A program made the position numbers and the translations under genes. Below are positions 23,661 through 33,577 of a stretch of 38,418 bases of DNA, piece by piece. The DNA comes from Bdellovibrionales bacterium (GTDB lineage: Bacteria > Bdellovibrionota > Bdellovibrionia > Bdellovibrionales > UBA1609), in assembly GCA_013216195.1 (NCBI GenBank), contig JABSOQ010000003.1, forward strand, positions 1 to 38,418, read 5' to 3'. The notes under the pieces are model-generated. The model did no database searches and was not told the origin of the DNA. It was given only the letters and a program-made list of their open reading frames with translations. How positions within the stretch are numbered: position 1 is the first letter of the stretch; the number at the start of each line of letters is the position of its first letter.

Positions 23661-24434
23661 TTACTTCCTTCTTTGCAGGCCCGCCTTTAGGAAGTCTCTG
23701 TTCATTCGAGCAATGTTCTCTAGGCTGATCTCTTTCGGGCAAGTGGCCGAGCAAGCACCTGTGTTCGTACAAGCGCCAAAGCCCTCTTCATCCATTTGTG
23801 TGACCATCGCATGAGCTCTCTCTAAGCGTTCTGCCTGCCCTTGAGGTAGCAAAGCCAAGTGAGAGATTTTTGCTGATACAAAAAGGCTCGCAGAGGCGTT
23901 CTTACATGCCGCTACACATGCCCCGCAACCAATACAGGCTGCCGACATAAATGCTTCATCAGCATCAACTTTTGGTACCGGAATCGCATTCGCATCAGGA
24001 GCGTTACCCGTGCTCACTGACACATAACCGCCAGCTTGCATAATTCTATCGAAAGCTGATCTGTCGACAACGAGGTCTTTAATCACAGGGAAAGCCTTCG
24101 CTCTCCAAGGTTCAACCACAACGGTGTCGCCGTCTTTAAAACGTCTCATGTGAAGCTGACAAGTGGTTGTCGCTTTGTCGGGGCCGTGCGGGTTACCATT
24201 GATCACCATATTGCAAGAGCCACAAATGCCCTCTCGGCAATCGTGATCAAATTCAACCGGCTCTTTGCCCGAGTTGACAAGATCTTCGTTCACGACATCC
24301 ATCATCTCTAGAAAAGACATATCTGGAGAAACCGTTTCAGCAGTGTGCTCGATAAAATGACCCTGATCGCTTGGGCCATCTTGTTTCCAGATCTTCAACT
24401 TGATTTTCATTGTTTCTGTACTAGTTCCACCCAT
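23661..24434 (-). CDS. sdhB: Succinate dehydrogenase iron-sulfur subunit
   Basis: SdhB passes electrons from the flavin subunit to the membrane quinone site through three Fe-S clusters. The 2Fe-2S ligands are Cys66, Cys71, Cys74 (CREGICGSC) and Cys92. The 4Fe-4S and 3Fe-4S ligands are in [11 protein letters not shown] (167-177) and [12 protein letters not shown] (222-233). The sequence [15 protein letters not shown] is typical of the branch found with a single b-type cytochrome subunit. The gene follows sdhA after 13 bases. A start at residue 9 is possible but has a weaker SD sequence. The operon order on this strand is sdhC-sdhA-sdhB. Confidence 0.96.
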   Translation of the reverse strand: MGGTSTETMKIKLKIWKQDGPSDQGHFIEHTAETVSPDMSFLEMMDVVNEDLVNSGKEPVEFDHDCREGICGSCNMVINGNPHGPDKATTTCQLHMRRFKDGDTVVVEPWRAKAFPVIKDLVVDRSAFDRIMQAGGYVSVSTGNAPDANAIPVPKVDADEAFMSAACIGCGACVAACKNASASLFVSAKISHLALLPQGQAERLERAHAMVTQMDEEGFGACTNTGACSATCPKEISLENIARMNRDFLKAGLQRRK

Positions 24435-24447
24435 AGTTTCGTTTTCC

Positions 24448-26373
24448 CTATTTGTAGCTACGCTGTGTGAGTTTCACATAATCAAACTTGAGGTCTTCTG
24501 TATGTCGCTCCCAAGACGGCTTCTCGCCCTCTTTCATTTCGAAGGCTGCCACATGACAGAAGTCTTCATCATTTCTCAATGCCTCATTCTCAGGAGTCTG
24601 ATGCTCTTCTCTGAAGTGGCCACCACAAGACTCTTCTCGAGCCAAGGCATCTCGCGCCATCAACTCGCCAAGTTCAAGTAAGTCAGCAATACGGCCTGCC
24701 TTCTCAAGCTGGTGGTTTTTGGTATTCTCTTCACCAGCAACACGGCCATCACTCCAGAACTTATCTCTAAGCGTCTGAATGTTTGTGATTGCCTCATTAA
24801 GACCCTCTTTGCTTCTCGACATACCAACTTGGTTCCACATGATTTTACCTAAATCTCTGTGGATATCGTCGATATGAGTCGAGCCTTTGAGACCAACCAA
24901 TGTGTTCATTCTGTTCTTCACATTGTTCTCTGCCTCAGCAAACTCAGGGTGGTCAGTAGTAATGTCTGCCATCTCTGTGCCCGCAATGTAATGACCGATA
25001 GTGTACGGGATCACAAAGTAGCCATCAGCCAAACCTTGCATAAGCGCCGAGGCACCTAGTCTGTTCGCACCGTGGTCAGAAAAGTTCGCTTCACCAGCTA
25101 CGTGCAAGCCAGGCAATGAGCTTTGTAAGTTATAATCAACCCACAGACCACCCATTGTGTAGTGAACGGCAGGGTAGATTCTCATTGGCATCTTGTAAGG
25201 GTTCTCGTCGGTGATCTTTTCATACATTTGAAAGAGGTTACCGTACTTCTCAGAAATCGTACTCTCACCATCTCTTTTGATTGCATCTAAAAAGTCGAGG
25301 TAAACAGCTTCTCCAGTAGGTCCAACCCCACGGCCTTCATCTACACGAAACTTGGCTTGTCTGGAAGCCACGTCTCGTGGCACCAGGTTACCAAAGCTAG
25401 GGTAGATACGTTCTAGGTAGTAATCACGCTCTGCCTCTGGGATATCATTCGGCTTACGCTTGTCACCTTTGTCTTTTGGAACCCAGACTCGCCCGTCGTT
25501 TCGTAGCGACTCCGACATCAGAGTCAGCTTAGATTGGTAATCACCCGATCTCGGAATACAAGTTGGGTGAATTTGTGTGAAGCAAGGGTTTGCAAAGAAA
25601 GCACCTTTTTTGTGACATCGCCAGGCAGCTGTCACATTTGAATTCTTGGCGTTTGTTGAAAGGTAATAAACGTTTCCGTAACCACCTGTCGCCAATACAA
25701 CTGCATCCGCAACATGTCTTTCGATCTTACCCGTTGTAATGTCTCGGGTGATGATTCCACGCGCTTTGCCACCAACAACTACCACATCTAGCATTTCGTG
25801 ACGGTTATGCATTTGGACTTTGCCGGCATTGATCTGTCTGTTCAGAGCAGAGTAAGCCCCTAGCAAAAGCTGCTGACCAGTCTGCCCTCTGGCATAAAAG
25901 GTTCGAGAGACCTGAGCGCCACCAAAAGACCGGTTGGCCAATAGCCCACCGTAGTCACGCGCAAACGGCACACCTTGAGCCACACAGGTGTCGATAATGT
26001 GGTTCGAAATTTGAGCTAATCTATAAACATTACTTTCTCTAGACCGAAAATCTCCACCTTTCACAGTGTCGTAGAACAACCTAAAGATTGAATCACCGTC
26101 GTTGGGATAGTTTTTAGCAGCGTTGATTCCACCCTGTGCAGCAATTGAGTGAGCTCGCCTTGGTGAATCGAGAATACCAAAAGTTTTAACGTTGTAACCC
26201 AACTCGGCCATTGTTGCAGAGGCTGAAGCGCCCGCCAGGCCAGTACCTACCACGATAACTGTGTGTTTTCTTTTGTTAGCTGGGTTCACAAGTTTCATCG
26301 AGAAACGATGCTTGTCCCATCTCTCTTCAATATTGCCTGTTGGCTCGTTCGAATTAAGTTTAGGATGTGCCAT
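24448..26373 (-). CDS. sdhA: Succinate dehydrogenase/fumarate reductase flavoprotein subunit
   Basis: This 641-residue subunit oxidises succinate to fumarate with covalently bound FAD. The Rossmann motif [19 protein letters not shown] is at 41-59, and the FAD-linking histidine is His75 in [11 protein letters not shown]. The substrate-site segment [10 protein letters not shown] and the FAD-binding [19 protein letters not shown] are present. It is longer than E. coli SdhA (588), which is usual for the type with a single-peptide cytochrome b subunit. It starts directly after the sdhC stop (TAA then ATG), so the subunits are made together. Confidence 0.97.
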   Translation of the reverse strand: MAHPKLNSNEPTGNIEERWDKHRFSMKLVNPANKRKHTVIVVGTGLAGASASATMAELGYNVKTFGILDSPRRAHSIAAQGGINAAKNYPNDGDSIFRLFYDTVKGGDFRSRESNVYRLAQISNHIIDTCVAQGVPFARDYGGLLANRSFGGAQVSRTFYARGQTGQQLLLGAYSALNRQINAGKVQMHNRHEMLDVVVVGGKARGIITRDITTGKIERHVADAVVLATGGYGNVYYLSTNAKNSNVTAAWRCHKKGAFFANPCFTQIHPTCIPRSGDYQSKLTLMSESLRNDGRVWVPKDKGDKRKPNDIPEAERDYYLERIYPSFGNLVPRDVASRQAKFRVDEGRGVGPTGEAVYLDFLDAIKRDGESTISEKYGNLFQMYEKITDENPYKMPMRIYPAVHYTMGGLWVDYNLQSSLPGLHVAGEANFSDHGANRLGASALMQGLADGYFVIPYTIGHYIAGTEMADITTDHPEFAEAENNVKNRMNTLVGLKGSTHIDDIHRDLGKIMWNQVGMSRSKEGLNEAITNIQTLRDKFWSDGRVAGEENTKNHQLEKAGRIADLLELGELMARDALAREESCGGHFREEHQTPENEALRNDEDFCHVAAFEMKEGEKPSWERHTEDLKFDYVKLTQRSYK

Positions 26374-27048
26374 TTAAGACCCCTTATGAAATAGAAAAAC
26401 GTAAACTGGCTGAGCAATAAAGCCTCCAACAACGACTAGCGCATAAAGCAGACTGATCGTCTTTAACATTGGAGTGTATTTTGGATGGTTAACCCCGAGT
26501 GTCTGAAAGGCCGAGGCAACACCGTGCTTAACATGAAAGCCCAAAATCAAAAGCGCCACAAAGTAACCACCCACATACGCTGGCGACTGAAAAACCTCTA
26601 TAACCAATCGATGCAAATCTCTGATTGTTTCGCCGTCGTATGTAACATAGTAGATTGTACCAAACTTAAAGGTATTGAGATGCAATATAACGAAAACTAG
26701 TATGAGAAGGCCCTGTGCCCACAGTGTCTTTTGTACCGCAGTAGTAGCTTTTTCGCCGGAAGCAGCTACGTGGTACTTCTGAGGTCGTGCTTGGTTATTT
26801 TTGATGGTCAACTGAATTGCTTTAGCTAAATGAGCCACGAAAATGACTATTAAGCCCGCCTCTGCGATATAGATGGCTGGGTTTGAGATCAGGGCATGAC
26901 CATATTTGTTGTAGGCCTCGGCACTTACAAACATGAGCATGATACCTGCCATGTGAGCTACCAAAAACAAGGCAAATGACAAGCCTGTAATGCCCACAAG
27001 GGTTTTGCCACCAATGGTTGATTTCATAATACGCATGAACAGTTCCAT
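26374..27048 (-). CDS. sdhC: Succinate dehydrogenase cytochrome b558 subunit
   Basis: This 224-residue inner-membrane subunit has five hydrophobic segments and histidines placed to hold two b hemes (for example in FLVAHMAG, IFVAHLAK, HLNTF and GFHVKHG). It anchors SdhAB and passes electrons to quinone. The family is the b558 type. A GTG seven codons upstream has no SD sequence; ATG at 27048 has GGGAG four bases before it and is preferred. It heads the sdhCAB operon, divergent from etfBA. Confidence 0.92.
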   Translation of the reverse strand: MELFMRIMKSTIGGKTLVGITGLSFALFLVAHMAGIMLMFVSAEAYNKYGHALISNPAIYIAEAGLIVIFVAHLAKAIQLTIKNNQARPQKYHVAASGEKATTAVQKTLWAQGLLILVFVILHLNTFKFGTIYYVTYDGETIRDLHRLVIEVFQSPAYVGGYFVALLILGFHVKHGVASAFQTLGVNHPKYTPMLKTISLLYALVVVGGFIAQPVYVFLFHKGS

Positions 27049-27191
27049 AAGACTCCCGAATGACTTCACAATATTCAGTGGATTTGTCAGTTAACTTACA
27101 TTAAGGGCCCTAGGAGGTCTACGTTTCGTTTCAAAGTCTGAAATCTAGTGACATATACATGTTGCGCCGACCCCATGCTGTATTGCGAATG

Positions 27192-27220
27192 TTGCTTTCA
27201 ATGAAATGAAAGTCTATACC
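27192..27220 (+). promoter_or_regulatory. Possible promoter of etfBA
   Basis: TTGCTT and TATACC lie 17 bases apart, about 50 bases before the etfB start, at sigma70-like spacing. A GGGG-CAAT-CCCC mini-hairpin (27231-27242) follows in the leader. The match to consensus is moderate. Confidence 0.3.
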
Positions 27221-27267
27221 CGAGACCGTCGGGGCAATCCCCTTATTAACTTTTCACGGGAGTACAT

Positions 27268-28047
27268 ATGCGTATTTTTGTTTGCATTAAGCAGGTTCCT
27301 GATACTGAAACCAAAATTAAGCTGAATAGTGACAACTCAGGTATCGACGAAGCCGGTATCAAATGGATCATGAACCCTTACGATGAATACGCAGTCGAAG
27401 AAGCCCTGCAGGTGAAGCAAAAGGCGGGAGACGCCAAAATCACTGTGGTTACCGTGGGCCCAAAGAAGCGCTGTGTTGATTCGCTTCGAACAGCCCTTGC
27501 GATGGGCGCCGATGATGCTGTGATTGTCGACACTGACGCGGCGATGGACCCTTATCTCACTGCAAAAGCCTTAGCTGAGGCAATTAAGAAGCAAGATACG
27601 CCTGTAGACCTCGTATTTACCGGAAAGCTTGCAATCGATGACAACGCTGGCGCAGTGAGTCAGTATCTTGCTGAGTTCTTGAGCATTGGTCACGCTACTG
27701 TGGTTTCTTCTTTTGAATACGCAGAGGGCAAATTGACCGCTGAGCGAGAAACCGAAGGTGGAACTCGCGAAGTCTACGAAATTGAAGGGGCTGCTGTTAT
27801 CGCCGCAAACAAGGGCCTAAACACTCCTCGCTATGCTTCATTACCTGGCATCATGAAAGCAAAAAAGAAGCCTTTGGCTGAGTTGAGTCTAGATGATCTC
27901 GGCATCGCAGCCGATCAGATAAAAACCAAATTTGTGAATTTTGAACTTCCAGCTGAAAAACCTCCTGTTCAAATGCTTGAGGGTGAAGTTGCTGATCAAG
28001 TGAAGAGTCTTGTAACTAAGCTAAGAGAAGAAGCTAAGGTCCTGTAA
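27268..28047 (+). CDS. etfB: Electron transfer flavoprotein beta subunit
   Basis: EtfB binds AMP and, with EtfA, carries electrons from acyl-CoA and other dehydrogenases towards quinones. The N-terminus MRIFVCIKQVPDTETKI, the AVEEALQVK segment, LAMGADDAVIV and the C-terminal LPGIMKAKKKPL are family signatures. The 259-residue length is normal. A GGGAG SD sequence lies five bases before the ATG. It is followed by etfA after 17 bases. No acyl-CoA dehydrogenase is adjacent. Confidence 0.96.
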   Translation: MRIFVCIKQVPDTETKIKLNSDNSGIDEAGIKWIMNPYDEYAVEEALQVKQKAGDAKITVVTVGPKKRCVDSLRTALAMGADDAVIVDTDAAMDPYLTAKALAEAIKKQDTPVDLVFTGKLAIDDNAGAVSQYLAEFLSIGHATVVSSFEYAEGKLTAERETEGGTREVYEIEGAAVIAANKGLNTPRYASLPGIMKAKKKPLAELSLDDLGIAADQIKTKFVNFELPAEKPPVQMLEGEVADQVKSLVTKLREEAKVL

Positions 28048-28064
28048 GGGTTAAGGGAGATAAA

Positions 28065-29027
28065 ATGTCTTTTGTAGTATTTTGTGAACATCAAAACGGT
28101 GAATTAAAAAAGGGAAGCCGCGAACTATTGAGTTTCGCTGCAACAACTGGTGAGAGCATTACAGCCTTACTTTTTGGGCCAGGCTCATCTGAAGTCGCAA
28201 AGCAAGCTAGTCGCTACGGCGCGAGCATTGCGTTTGCTGGTGACAGTGCCGAGTTCGAAAAGTACAACCCCGTTGTTTTCGCGGCCTCTGCCAGCGCTGC
28301 CATCAAAGAGTCGGGCGCCAAGTTTTTGCTTGCGAGCTCAACCATGATGGCGAAAGATCTGTTTCCTAGAGTAGCTGGTCAGCTCGACACAGGCGTAGCC
28401 TCAGACTGCACAGATTTGGTATTTGAAGGTGGTAACCTGAAAGCCAAAAAGCCCCTTTATGCCGGCAAATGCAAAGCCGAAGTGGAGTTCAGCAACAGCC
28501 CTGTTCAAATGGTTTTAATGAGACCGAATCAATTGCCAGTTGCTGATGCTGGTGATGAGAGTGCAATTGATGTCAAAGCTATTGAAGTGGTGGCAACCGA
28601 GATAAAACAGATCACAAAAGAGATTAAGCAAGGTGCCTCAGACAAAGTCGATTTGACTGAAGCCAATGTTATTGTTTCAGGTGGTCGAGGCATGAAAGAA
28701 GCCGACAACTTTAAAATGCTCGATGATCTTGCTGATGTCTTGGGAGCCACTGTCGGCGCTTCGAGAGCTGTTGCAGATGCGGGTTGGGTTCCACACAGCA
28801 TGCAAGTTGGACAAACTGGCAAAACGGTAGCACCGAGCCTCTACATTGCTTGCGGAATCTCTGGGGCTATTCAACATTTGGCAGGTATGAGTGGTAGTAA
28901 GGTGATTGTAGCTATCAACCAAGATCCTGATGCTCCTATCTTTGCGAAATCTAGCTATGGAATCGTAGGTGACCTGTTTGAAGTGGTGCCTAAGCTAACC
29001 GAAGAATTCAAAGCAGCCCTAAACTAG
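28065..29027 (+). CDS. etfA: Electron transfer flavoprotein alpha subunit
   Basis: EtfA holds the FAD of the heterodimer. The C-terminal FAD-binding region is clear: [37 protein letters not shown] and [17 protein letters not shown], with NQDPDAPIF near the end. It has 320 residues, as is typical. GGGAG lies five bases before the ATG. The DUF374 acyltransferase gene starts six bases after the stop, so the three genes form one transcript. Confidence 0.97.
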   Translation: MSFVVFCEHQNGELKKGSRELLSFAATTGESITALLFGPGSSEVAKQASRYGASIAFAGDSAEFEKYNPVVFAASASAAIKESGAKFLLASSTMMAKDLFPRVAGQLDTGVASDCTDLVFEGGNLKAKKPLYAGKCKAEVEFSNSPVQMVLMRPNQLPVADAGDESAIDVKAIEVVATEIKQITKEIKQGASDKVDLTEANVIVSGGRGMKEADNFKMLDDLADVLGATVGASRAVADAGWVPHSMQVGQTGKTVAPSLYIACGISGAIQHLAGMSGSKVIVAINQDPDAPIFAKSSYGIVGDLFEVVPKLTEEFKAALN

Positions 29028-29032
29028 ATTTT

Positions 29033-29686
29033 GTGAAGGCTGCTTTTCGAAAGCACATTTTACCGTGGCTTGTCCTTTGGATATATCGCCTCTTCGTTTG
29101 GAGTTGGAACACCAAACTGGACGAGCCACCAGAACTAAAAGAAGCCCTTCAAAATGGCGAGCCTCTAATTTTCGCCTTTTGGCATGGTCACGAACTGGCT
29201 GTCGCCCAACTTACAAAACGCTATAGGCTTGCAACCATGACCTCTCATTCAAAAGATGGTGAGCTCATGACTTTTGTAATTCATAAGCTCGGAGGTACCA
29301 CCTCAAGGGGTTCTAGCTCTAGGGGTGGGGCTGGTGGGCTGAAAGGGCTCATTCGTTTGGTAAAAACTGGACGTCCGGCTAGTATCGCAGTTGATGGACC
29401 ACGAGGCCCAATATACGAGGTTAAGCCTGGGGTTTTTGAGCTCTCGCGCCTATGTAAAGCCAAGATCTTCGCCGTTGGTCTAGACGCACCAACTGCCTGG
29501 ATCTTTGAAAAGTCCTGGAATAAGGCCATTCTGCCTAAACCTTTTTCTACAATCTCTGTGTCTTACTCAATAGGGATGGGACCAGTTACGTCTGACATGG
29601 ACCCAAAGTCTGCAGAGCTTGCGAGTGAGCTTAAAGAGCACATCTCTGATGCTTGCCAGCAAGCCCGCAAACTCATTGATTCGTAG
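29033..29686 (+). CDS. DUF374 lysophospholipid acyltransferase-like protein
   Basis: This 217-residue protein of the DUF374 branch of the LPLAT superfamily has an N-terminal hydrophobic helix (about 10-24). FWHGHE (near 49-54) is the family equivalent of the catalytic HxxxxD/E box, and AVDGPRGP (near 118-125) is the second hallmark. Such proteins are thought to acylate lipids of the envelope, but substrates are unknown. The start is GTG, six bases after etfA, with no separate SD sequence, so translation is probably coupled. An imperfect stem (TCGTAG/CTACGA, 29681-29704) followed by TTTTCT may end the transcript. Confidence 0.85.
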   Translation: MKAAFRKHILPWLVLWIYRLFVWSWNTKLDEPPELKEALQNGEPLIFAFWHGHELAVAQLTKRYRLATMTSHSKDGELMTFVIHKLGGTTSRGSSSRGGAGGLKGLIRLVKTGRPASIAVDGPRGPIYEVKPGVFELSRLCKAKIFAVGLDAPTAWIFEKSWNKAILPKPFSTISVSYSIGMGPVTSDMDPKSAELASELKEHISDACQQARKLIDS

Positions 29687-29739
29687 AATTATCGAGTGCT
29701 ACGATTTTCTAGGACGAAATGCATCAAAGGGTTGTTATT

Positions 29740-30570
29740 ATGAAAAAAACTCTGATTGAACTCATCATCCTGCTTGTCGTGTCGGCATTTTTAGCGCCAA
29801 GCTCTTACGCTCAAATTGTTGTGGCGACTGTTGGTGGCAAAAAGATCACTCTTAAAGAGTTCAAAAAGAAGTTTCGCGATGTGAAGCAAAACTCAATCAA
29901 CCCACCAAAACCTGAAGTTTTTTTGGAAGACCTGATTCGCTTTGAAATGGGTGTTCAAGAGGCTGAAAAAATGAGCCTTCGTAATGATCCAATTGTACAA
30001 GAACGGTTTAAGCAAGAGATGTACAAGGCCCTTCTCGAGAAAAAACTAGGTAAGCAAGTTGAAGGCATCAAAGTAAATGAAAAAGAAATGCGCCGTTGGT
30101 ACAAGAAAAACCCTGAGTTGCGTTTGAGTCACATTTTGATCGAGTTTTCTCCAACAGCAACCGCCTCTCAAATAAAAGAGGCTAAAAAAAGAGCCAATGA
30201 GATCTACGCTGAAGTTAAATAAAGTAAGAGACCTTTTGAAGAGTTGGTCAGGCTCTACTCAGATGATTCACTCAGTAAAAACACCGGTGGTGATATCAAC
30301 TACCAATCACGCCTAACAATCGTGCCACCAGTTTACGAAACAGCTCTGCGCATGAAGGTTGGTCAGGTTAAAGGTTTGGTTCGAACTCAGTATGGTTATC
30401 ACATTTTGAAGCTCACCGGTAAGCGAAGCTATGACCAGGCAAATAAACGTTCGATTAGAACTGGCGTTTTTGATTCTAAACGGAAAAGAATCTTTGATGG
30501 CTACTTCAAGAAACTTTCTGGAAACTACAAAGTTAAGCGCAACAGACAGGCTTTGAAAGGCGTTAAGTAA
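29740..30570 (+). pseudogene. PpiC-type peptidyl-prolyl isomerase interrupted by one in-frame stop
   Basis: The frame encodes a signal peptide (ending S-Y-A before Gln25), a SurA/PpiD-like helical N-domain and a parvulin domain from about residue 133. Codon 161 is TAA (30220-30222). After it the same frame continues for 115 more codons, giving SKRPFEELVRLYSDDS, GGDINY and TQYGYHILKL, the second half of the parvulin domain. No frameshift is involved. The two parts join to a normal protein of about 276 residues with Lys the likely lost residue (AAA to TAA). It could be a recent pseudogene, stop read-through or a base error. The truncated product lacks the active half of the domain. An alternative ATG lies seven codons upstream. 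It starts a cluster of folding factors. Confidence 0.85.
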
Positions 30571-30626
30571 AAGCTTAACCAGCTCTTTTCATCTCTCAGC
30601 TTGTCTGATACCAGTGGATAATCAAT

Positions 30627-31601
30627 ATGAAAAAGTTCACTCAGATTACCCTGATTTTAGGCGTCTTGTTTCTAGTTGGTTGTACCAAAGGGTGTTTGTT
30701 AAACCGCTCAGGCCAGTTATCAGAAAGAGTTGTCGTCAAAGTCAATGAAGTGGACCTCACGGCTGAAGAGTTTGCTAATGCTTTGGCCGATCAACTCAAA
30801 AACTACGATGCATTAACTGTTAAAGAAGAGGGCTTGATCATTCAAGCCAAGCAGCAAGTGGTTCGAGACTTTATCATTCGAGTTATCACAGAATCTTGGG
30901 CTCAAGAAAACGGCTTGCTCGTTCAAAAAGAAGAGCTGGAAGCAGAACTCGCCAACATTAAAAGCCAATACCCCGACGATCTCACCTTTAGACAAAAGCT
31001 AATTGAACAAAATATTTCTTATGAAACATGGCGCAGCCAAATAAAATTGCGTAAATTGCAACACAAAGTCGTGGAGCAACTCAAAAGCAAGATCAGCCAA
31101 CCGTCAGAATCTGAAATGAAAGAGTTCTTTAAAGAGCACAAAAAAGAGTACTCACATGACAAGCAAGTTTTACTCGAGCAAATCGTAGTGCGCACTGAAG
31201 ATGAAGCCGACAGAATTCGTCAAGGCCTAAGAAAAGGCAAAAAGTTCGGCGAACTTGCTAAACAGTTTTCGATTACACCTGAATCAGAGAATGGTGGTCG
31301 GCTAGGCTGGATAGAGCAGGGCATGTCTGACACTTTTGACAGCGCGTTTCAGCTACCAGTAAACCGATTAAGCGGCGTGTTAAAGAGCCCTTATGGCTAC
31401 CACATCCTCAAAGTTGTTAAAAAGCGCAAGGCATTCACTGAGTCATTTGAAGATGTGAAAGAACGTATATATAAACAATTGATACAAAATCGTGAGCAAG
31501 CTGCGTATTCAAAGTGGCTCGAAAAACAAATTCGAAAGGCAAAAGTATTAAAAGACGAATTCTTTATTGCCAGCATGAGAGTCGAAACTTCAGCAGAGTA
31601 A
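30627..31601 (+). CDS. Periplasmic PpiC-type peptidyl-prolyl isomerase lipoprotein
   Basis: This 324-residue lipoprotein has the lipobox LVGC (Cys19), a long helical N-domain (about 35-150, SurA-N-like) and one parvulin domain (about 178-265) with GGRLGWIEQG and SPYGYHILKV, where the terminal His is typical. It should be lipid-anchored and help fold outer-membrane or secreted proteins. It follows the interrupted isomerase gene and overlaps surA, so the three form a folding-factor cluster. The exact substrate is unknown. Confidence 0.9.
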   Translation: MKKFTQITLILGVLFLVGCTKGCLLNRSGQLSERVVVKVNEVDLTAEEFANALADQLKNYDALTVKEEGLIIQAKQQVVRDFIIRVITESWAQENGLLVQKEELEAELANIKSQYPDDLTFRQKLIEQNISYETWRSQIKLRKLQHKVVEQLKSKISQPSESEMKEFFKEHKKEYSHDKQVLLEQIVVRTEDEADRIRQGLRKGKKFGELAKQFSITPESENGGRLGWIEQGMSDTFDSAFQLPVNRLSGVLKSPYGYHILKVVKKRKAFTESFEDVKERIYKQLIQNREQAAYSKWLEKQIRKAKVLKDEFFIASMRVETSAE

Positions 31602-32554
31602 TTCTAGCCTTAATTGCACTTATGGTGATCACTTCACCGTTCGCCAGAGCTGAACTAATTGAACGCATAGTTGCTATTGTAGACAATGCTATCGTGACGA
31701 AAACTGATCTTGAGGCCTACCGTGAGAAGCTCAAATCAGGTGGCCTTGTCGACGATGCTCTTCTCAAAATGAAAGACCCGAAGGCTCTTATGAGCGATGA
31801 CAACGCACTTGTGAGTCATCTGGTCGACGAGCGAGTTATCGACCAAGAGATTCAACGATTGGGCATGGCTGTCACTATCGAAAAGGTAGAACAAGAAATT
31901 CGCAGTGTTACCTCTAGAAACGGTATTACTAGAGCTCAGTTGAAAGAGGCCCTAACTGCTAGAGGTGTTAAGTTTTCTGATTACCAAGACTTCATTCGTA
32001 CATCGTTAGAAAGACAGGCCCTGATCGATCGTGAAGTTGCCTCTAGAATTAAGATCTCTGAAGAAGACATTTCAAATTTCTATCTTGCCCAAACTCAACA
32101 AACCAACGCTCAGGTTTTTGAATACCGACTTGCTCACATTTTGATTAGGCCTGTTGAGCGGGGAGGGCAAAGCCCAGATGAGAGAATCAAGTTGGTTCAA
32201 AGAAAAGTCTCAGAGGGTACAAGAAGCTTTTCAGAGCTAGCTTCTCAATTTTCAGAAGACCCTAATTTTTCACAAGGTGGCATTCTAGGTTCTTTTAAAG
32301 CAGGTGAAATGCTACCTGCCCTTGAAAATGGAATTCGCAGTTTAAATGTCGGTGATATTTCACAGCCTGTTAAAACACCTGCCGGTCTTCATATCATTAA
32401 AGTGATTAACAAAACCCTTGTTGAGGATCCAAATTTAAAAGCACAGAAAGTACAAATTCAAAATATTCTCTACGCCAGAGCTTTCAAAGACCAATTTAGA
32501 AAGTGGCTCGACCAAAAGAGAGAGAACTCATTTATTAGGATCAACGAGCAATAA
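31514..32554 (+). CDS. surA: SurA-like periplasmic chaperone/isomerase
   Basis: This protein has 346 residues from a GTG start. It has a hydrophobic signal segment (about 29-41) ending A-R-A before Glu47, then the SurA N-domain (ERIVAIVDNAIVTKTDLE) and a single parvulin domain (about 203-305) with LAHILIR, GGILGSFKAGEM and LHIIKV. E. coli SurA has two parvulin domains; one is missing here, as is common outside Enterobacteria. SurA escorts outer-membrane proteins through the periplasm. The start is uncertain: this GTG has no SD sequence and makes an 88-base overlap with the preceding gene, but no other common start codon precedes the signal segment. pdxA follows with a one-base overlap (TAATG), the same order as surA-pdxA in E. 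coli. Confidence 0.85.
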   Translation: MARKTNSKGKSIKRRILYCQHESRNFSRVILALIALMVITSPFARAELIERIVAIVDNAIVTKTDLEAYREKLKSGGLVDDALLKMKDPKALMSDDNALVSHLVDERVIDQEIQRLGMAVTIEKVEQEIRSVTSRNGITRAQLKEALTARGVKFSDYQDFIRTSLERQALIDREVASRIKISEEDISNFYLAQTQQTNAQVFEYRLAHILIRPVERGGQSPDERIKLVQRKVSEGTRSFSELASQFSEDPNFSQGGILGSFKAGEMLPALENGIRSLNVGDISQPVKTPAGLHIIKVINKTLVEDPNLKAQKVQIQNILYARAFKDQFRKWLDQKRENSFIRINEQ

Positions 32555-33486
32555 TGCTGAATCATGTTGTTATCACTACTGGCTCCCCAGAAGGGGTTGG
32601 CTCAGAGATCGTCAAAAAAGCACTGCTAGAGATAAAGCCGAATTCAAAACTGAGATACACAGTGCTCTCTCACAATTCGGCTTTGCCAATTCAGCTTAAA
32701 GGACCTTGGCGCGTAAAAAAAACAGACAAGAGCGAGCTTGCAAGATGGAGAGCTTCTGACCGAGATGTTGTTCGCTTAATATCTTACTCAGGGTCACCCG
32801 CCAATATGGTCAAGGCAGCAACTCAACTCTGCATAGACGACAGCAATACAGCAGTTTCAAACGCTCCGATGCGAAAATTGAAATCAGGTGCTGGTCATAC
32901 CGAGATCATCAAAGACATGAGCAAATCGAAACATGTCACAATGGGTTTTATTGGTAAAAGGTTTAATGTCTGTTTAGCTACGACCCACATTCCGCTAGAA
33001 AAAGTACCAGGTCAGTTAACTAAATCTAGAGTTACTGTGGTGGCTAAAGCCACAGAGAAGTTACATCAACTTACGGGACCTTCAGCAGACACAATAGGGG
33101 TGCTGGGCTTAAACCCGCATGCCGGTGAAAGCGGGGCCATCTCTAAACTCGATGCCAAGCTTTTCTCGGTCTTGAAACAGTGTCGATTGAGCTCGCCAAT
33201 AAGCCCCATGTTGCCAGCCGACGGAGCTTTTATGAATGGGGCTCCACATCGAACCCTGCTTGCCTGGTATCATGATCAGGGCCTGATCCCATTTAAACTT
33301 ATCCATGGCTTATCTATGGGAATTCAAATCACCCTGGGGATCCCCTTTATTCGAACAAGTGTCGACCACGGAACAGCTGAAGATCTTCACGGCAAAGGAA
33401 TAGCCGACCATAAGTCTATGAAAATGGCTATTCAGTGGGCCGCCAAACTACAAGCCCAACATGGAAACAGCCTGTTAGATCTCTGA
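32554..33486 (+). CDS. pdxA: 4-hydroxythreonine-4-phosphate dehydrogenase
   Basis: PdxA oxidises 4-phosphohydroxy-threonine in the vitamin B6 pathway that uses deoxyxylulose phosphate. The metal-binding histidines are kept: His145 (TTHIPL), His189 (LNPHAGE) and His240 (YHDQGLIPFK), and the substrate segment RTSVDHGTA is present. Two motifs drift from the usual form (start TTGSPEGVGSE for T-GDP-GIGPE, and PADGAF for PADT-F), so activity is likely but could be shifted. The 310 residues fit the family. It is coupled to surA through TAATG. Confidence 0.9.
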   Translation: MLNHVVITTGSPEGVGSEIVKKALLEIKPNSKLRYTVLSHNSALPIQLKGPWRVKKTDKSELARWRASDRDVVRLISYSGSPANMVKAATQLCIDDSNTAVSNAPMRKLKSGAGHTEIIKDMSKSKHVTMGFIGKRFNVCLATTHIPLEKVPGQLTKSRVTVVAKATEKLHQLTGPSADTIGVLGLNPHAGESGAISKLDAKLFSVLKQCRLSSPISPMLPADGAFMNGAPHRTLLAWYHDQGLIPFKLIHGLSMGIQITLGIPFIRTSVDHGTAEDLHGKGIADHKSMKMAIQWAAKLQAQHGNSLLDL

Positions 33487-33577
33487 ATTACGTCTAATAT
33501 TGCTAAACTTTGAGGCTGCTTCTTAGCTAGAATGTGATAGTTTTGTAGGGCTTTTTACCTAAACCTGAGGTGATTTT

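Noticed and set aside
33510-33533. Promoter before the phosphohexomutase gene (TTGAGG and TAGAAT)
   Set aside because: The spacing is only 12 bases, too short for a sigma70 promoter.
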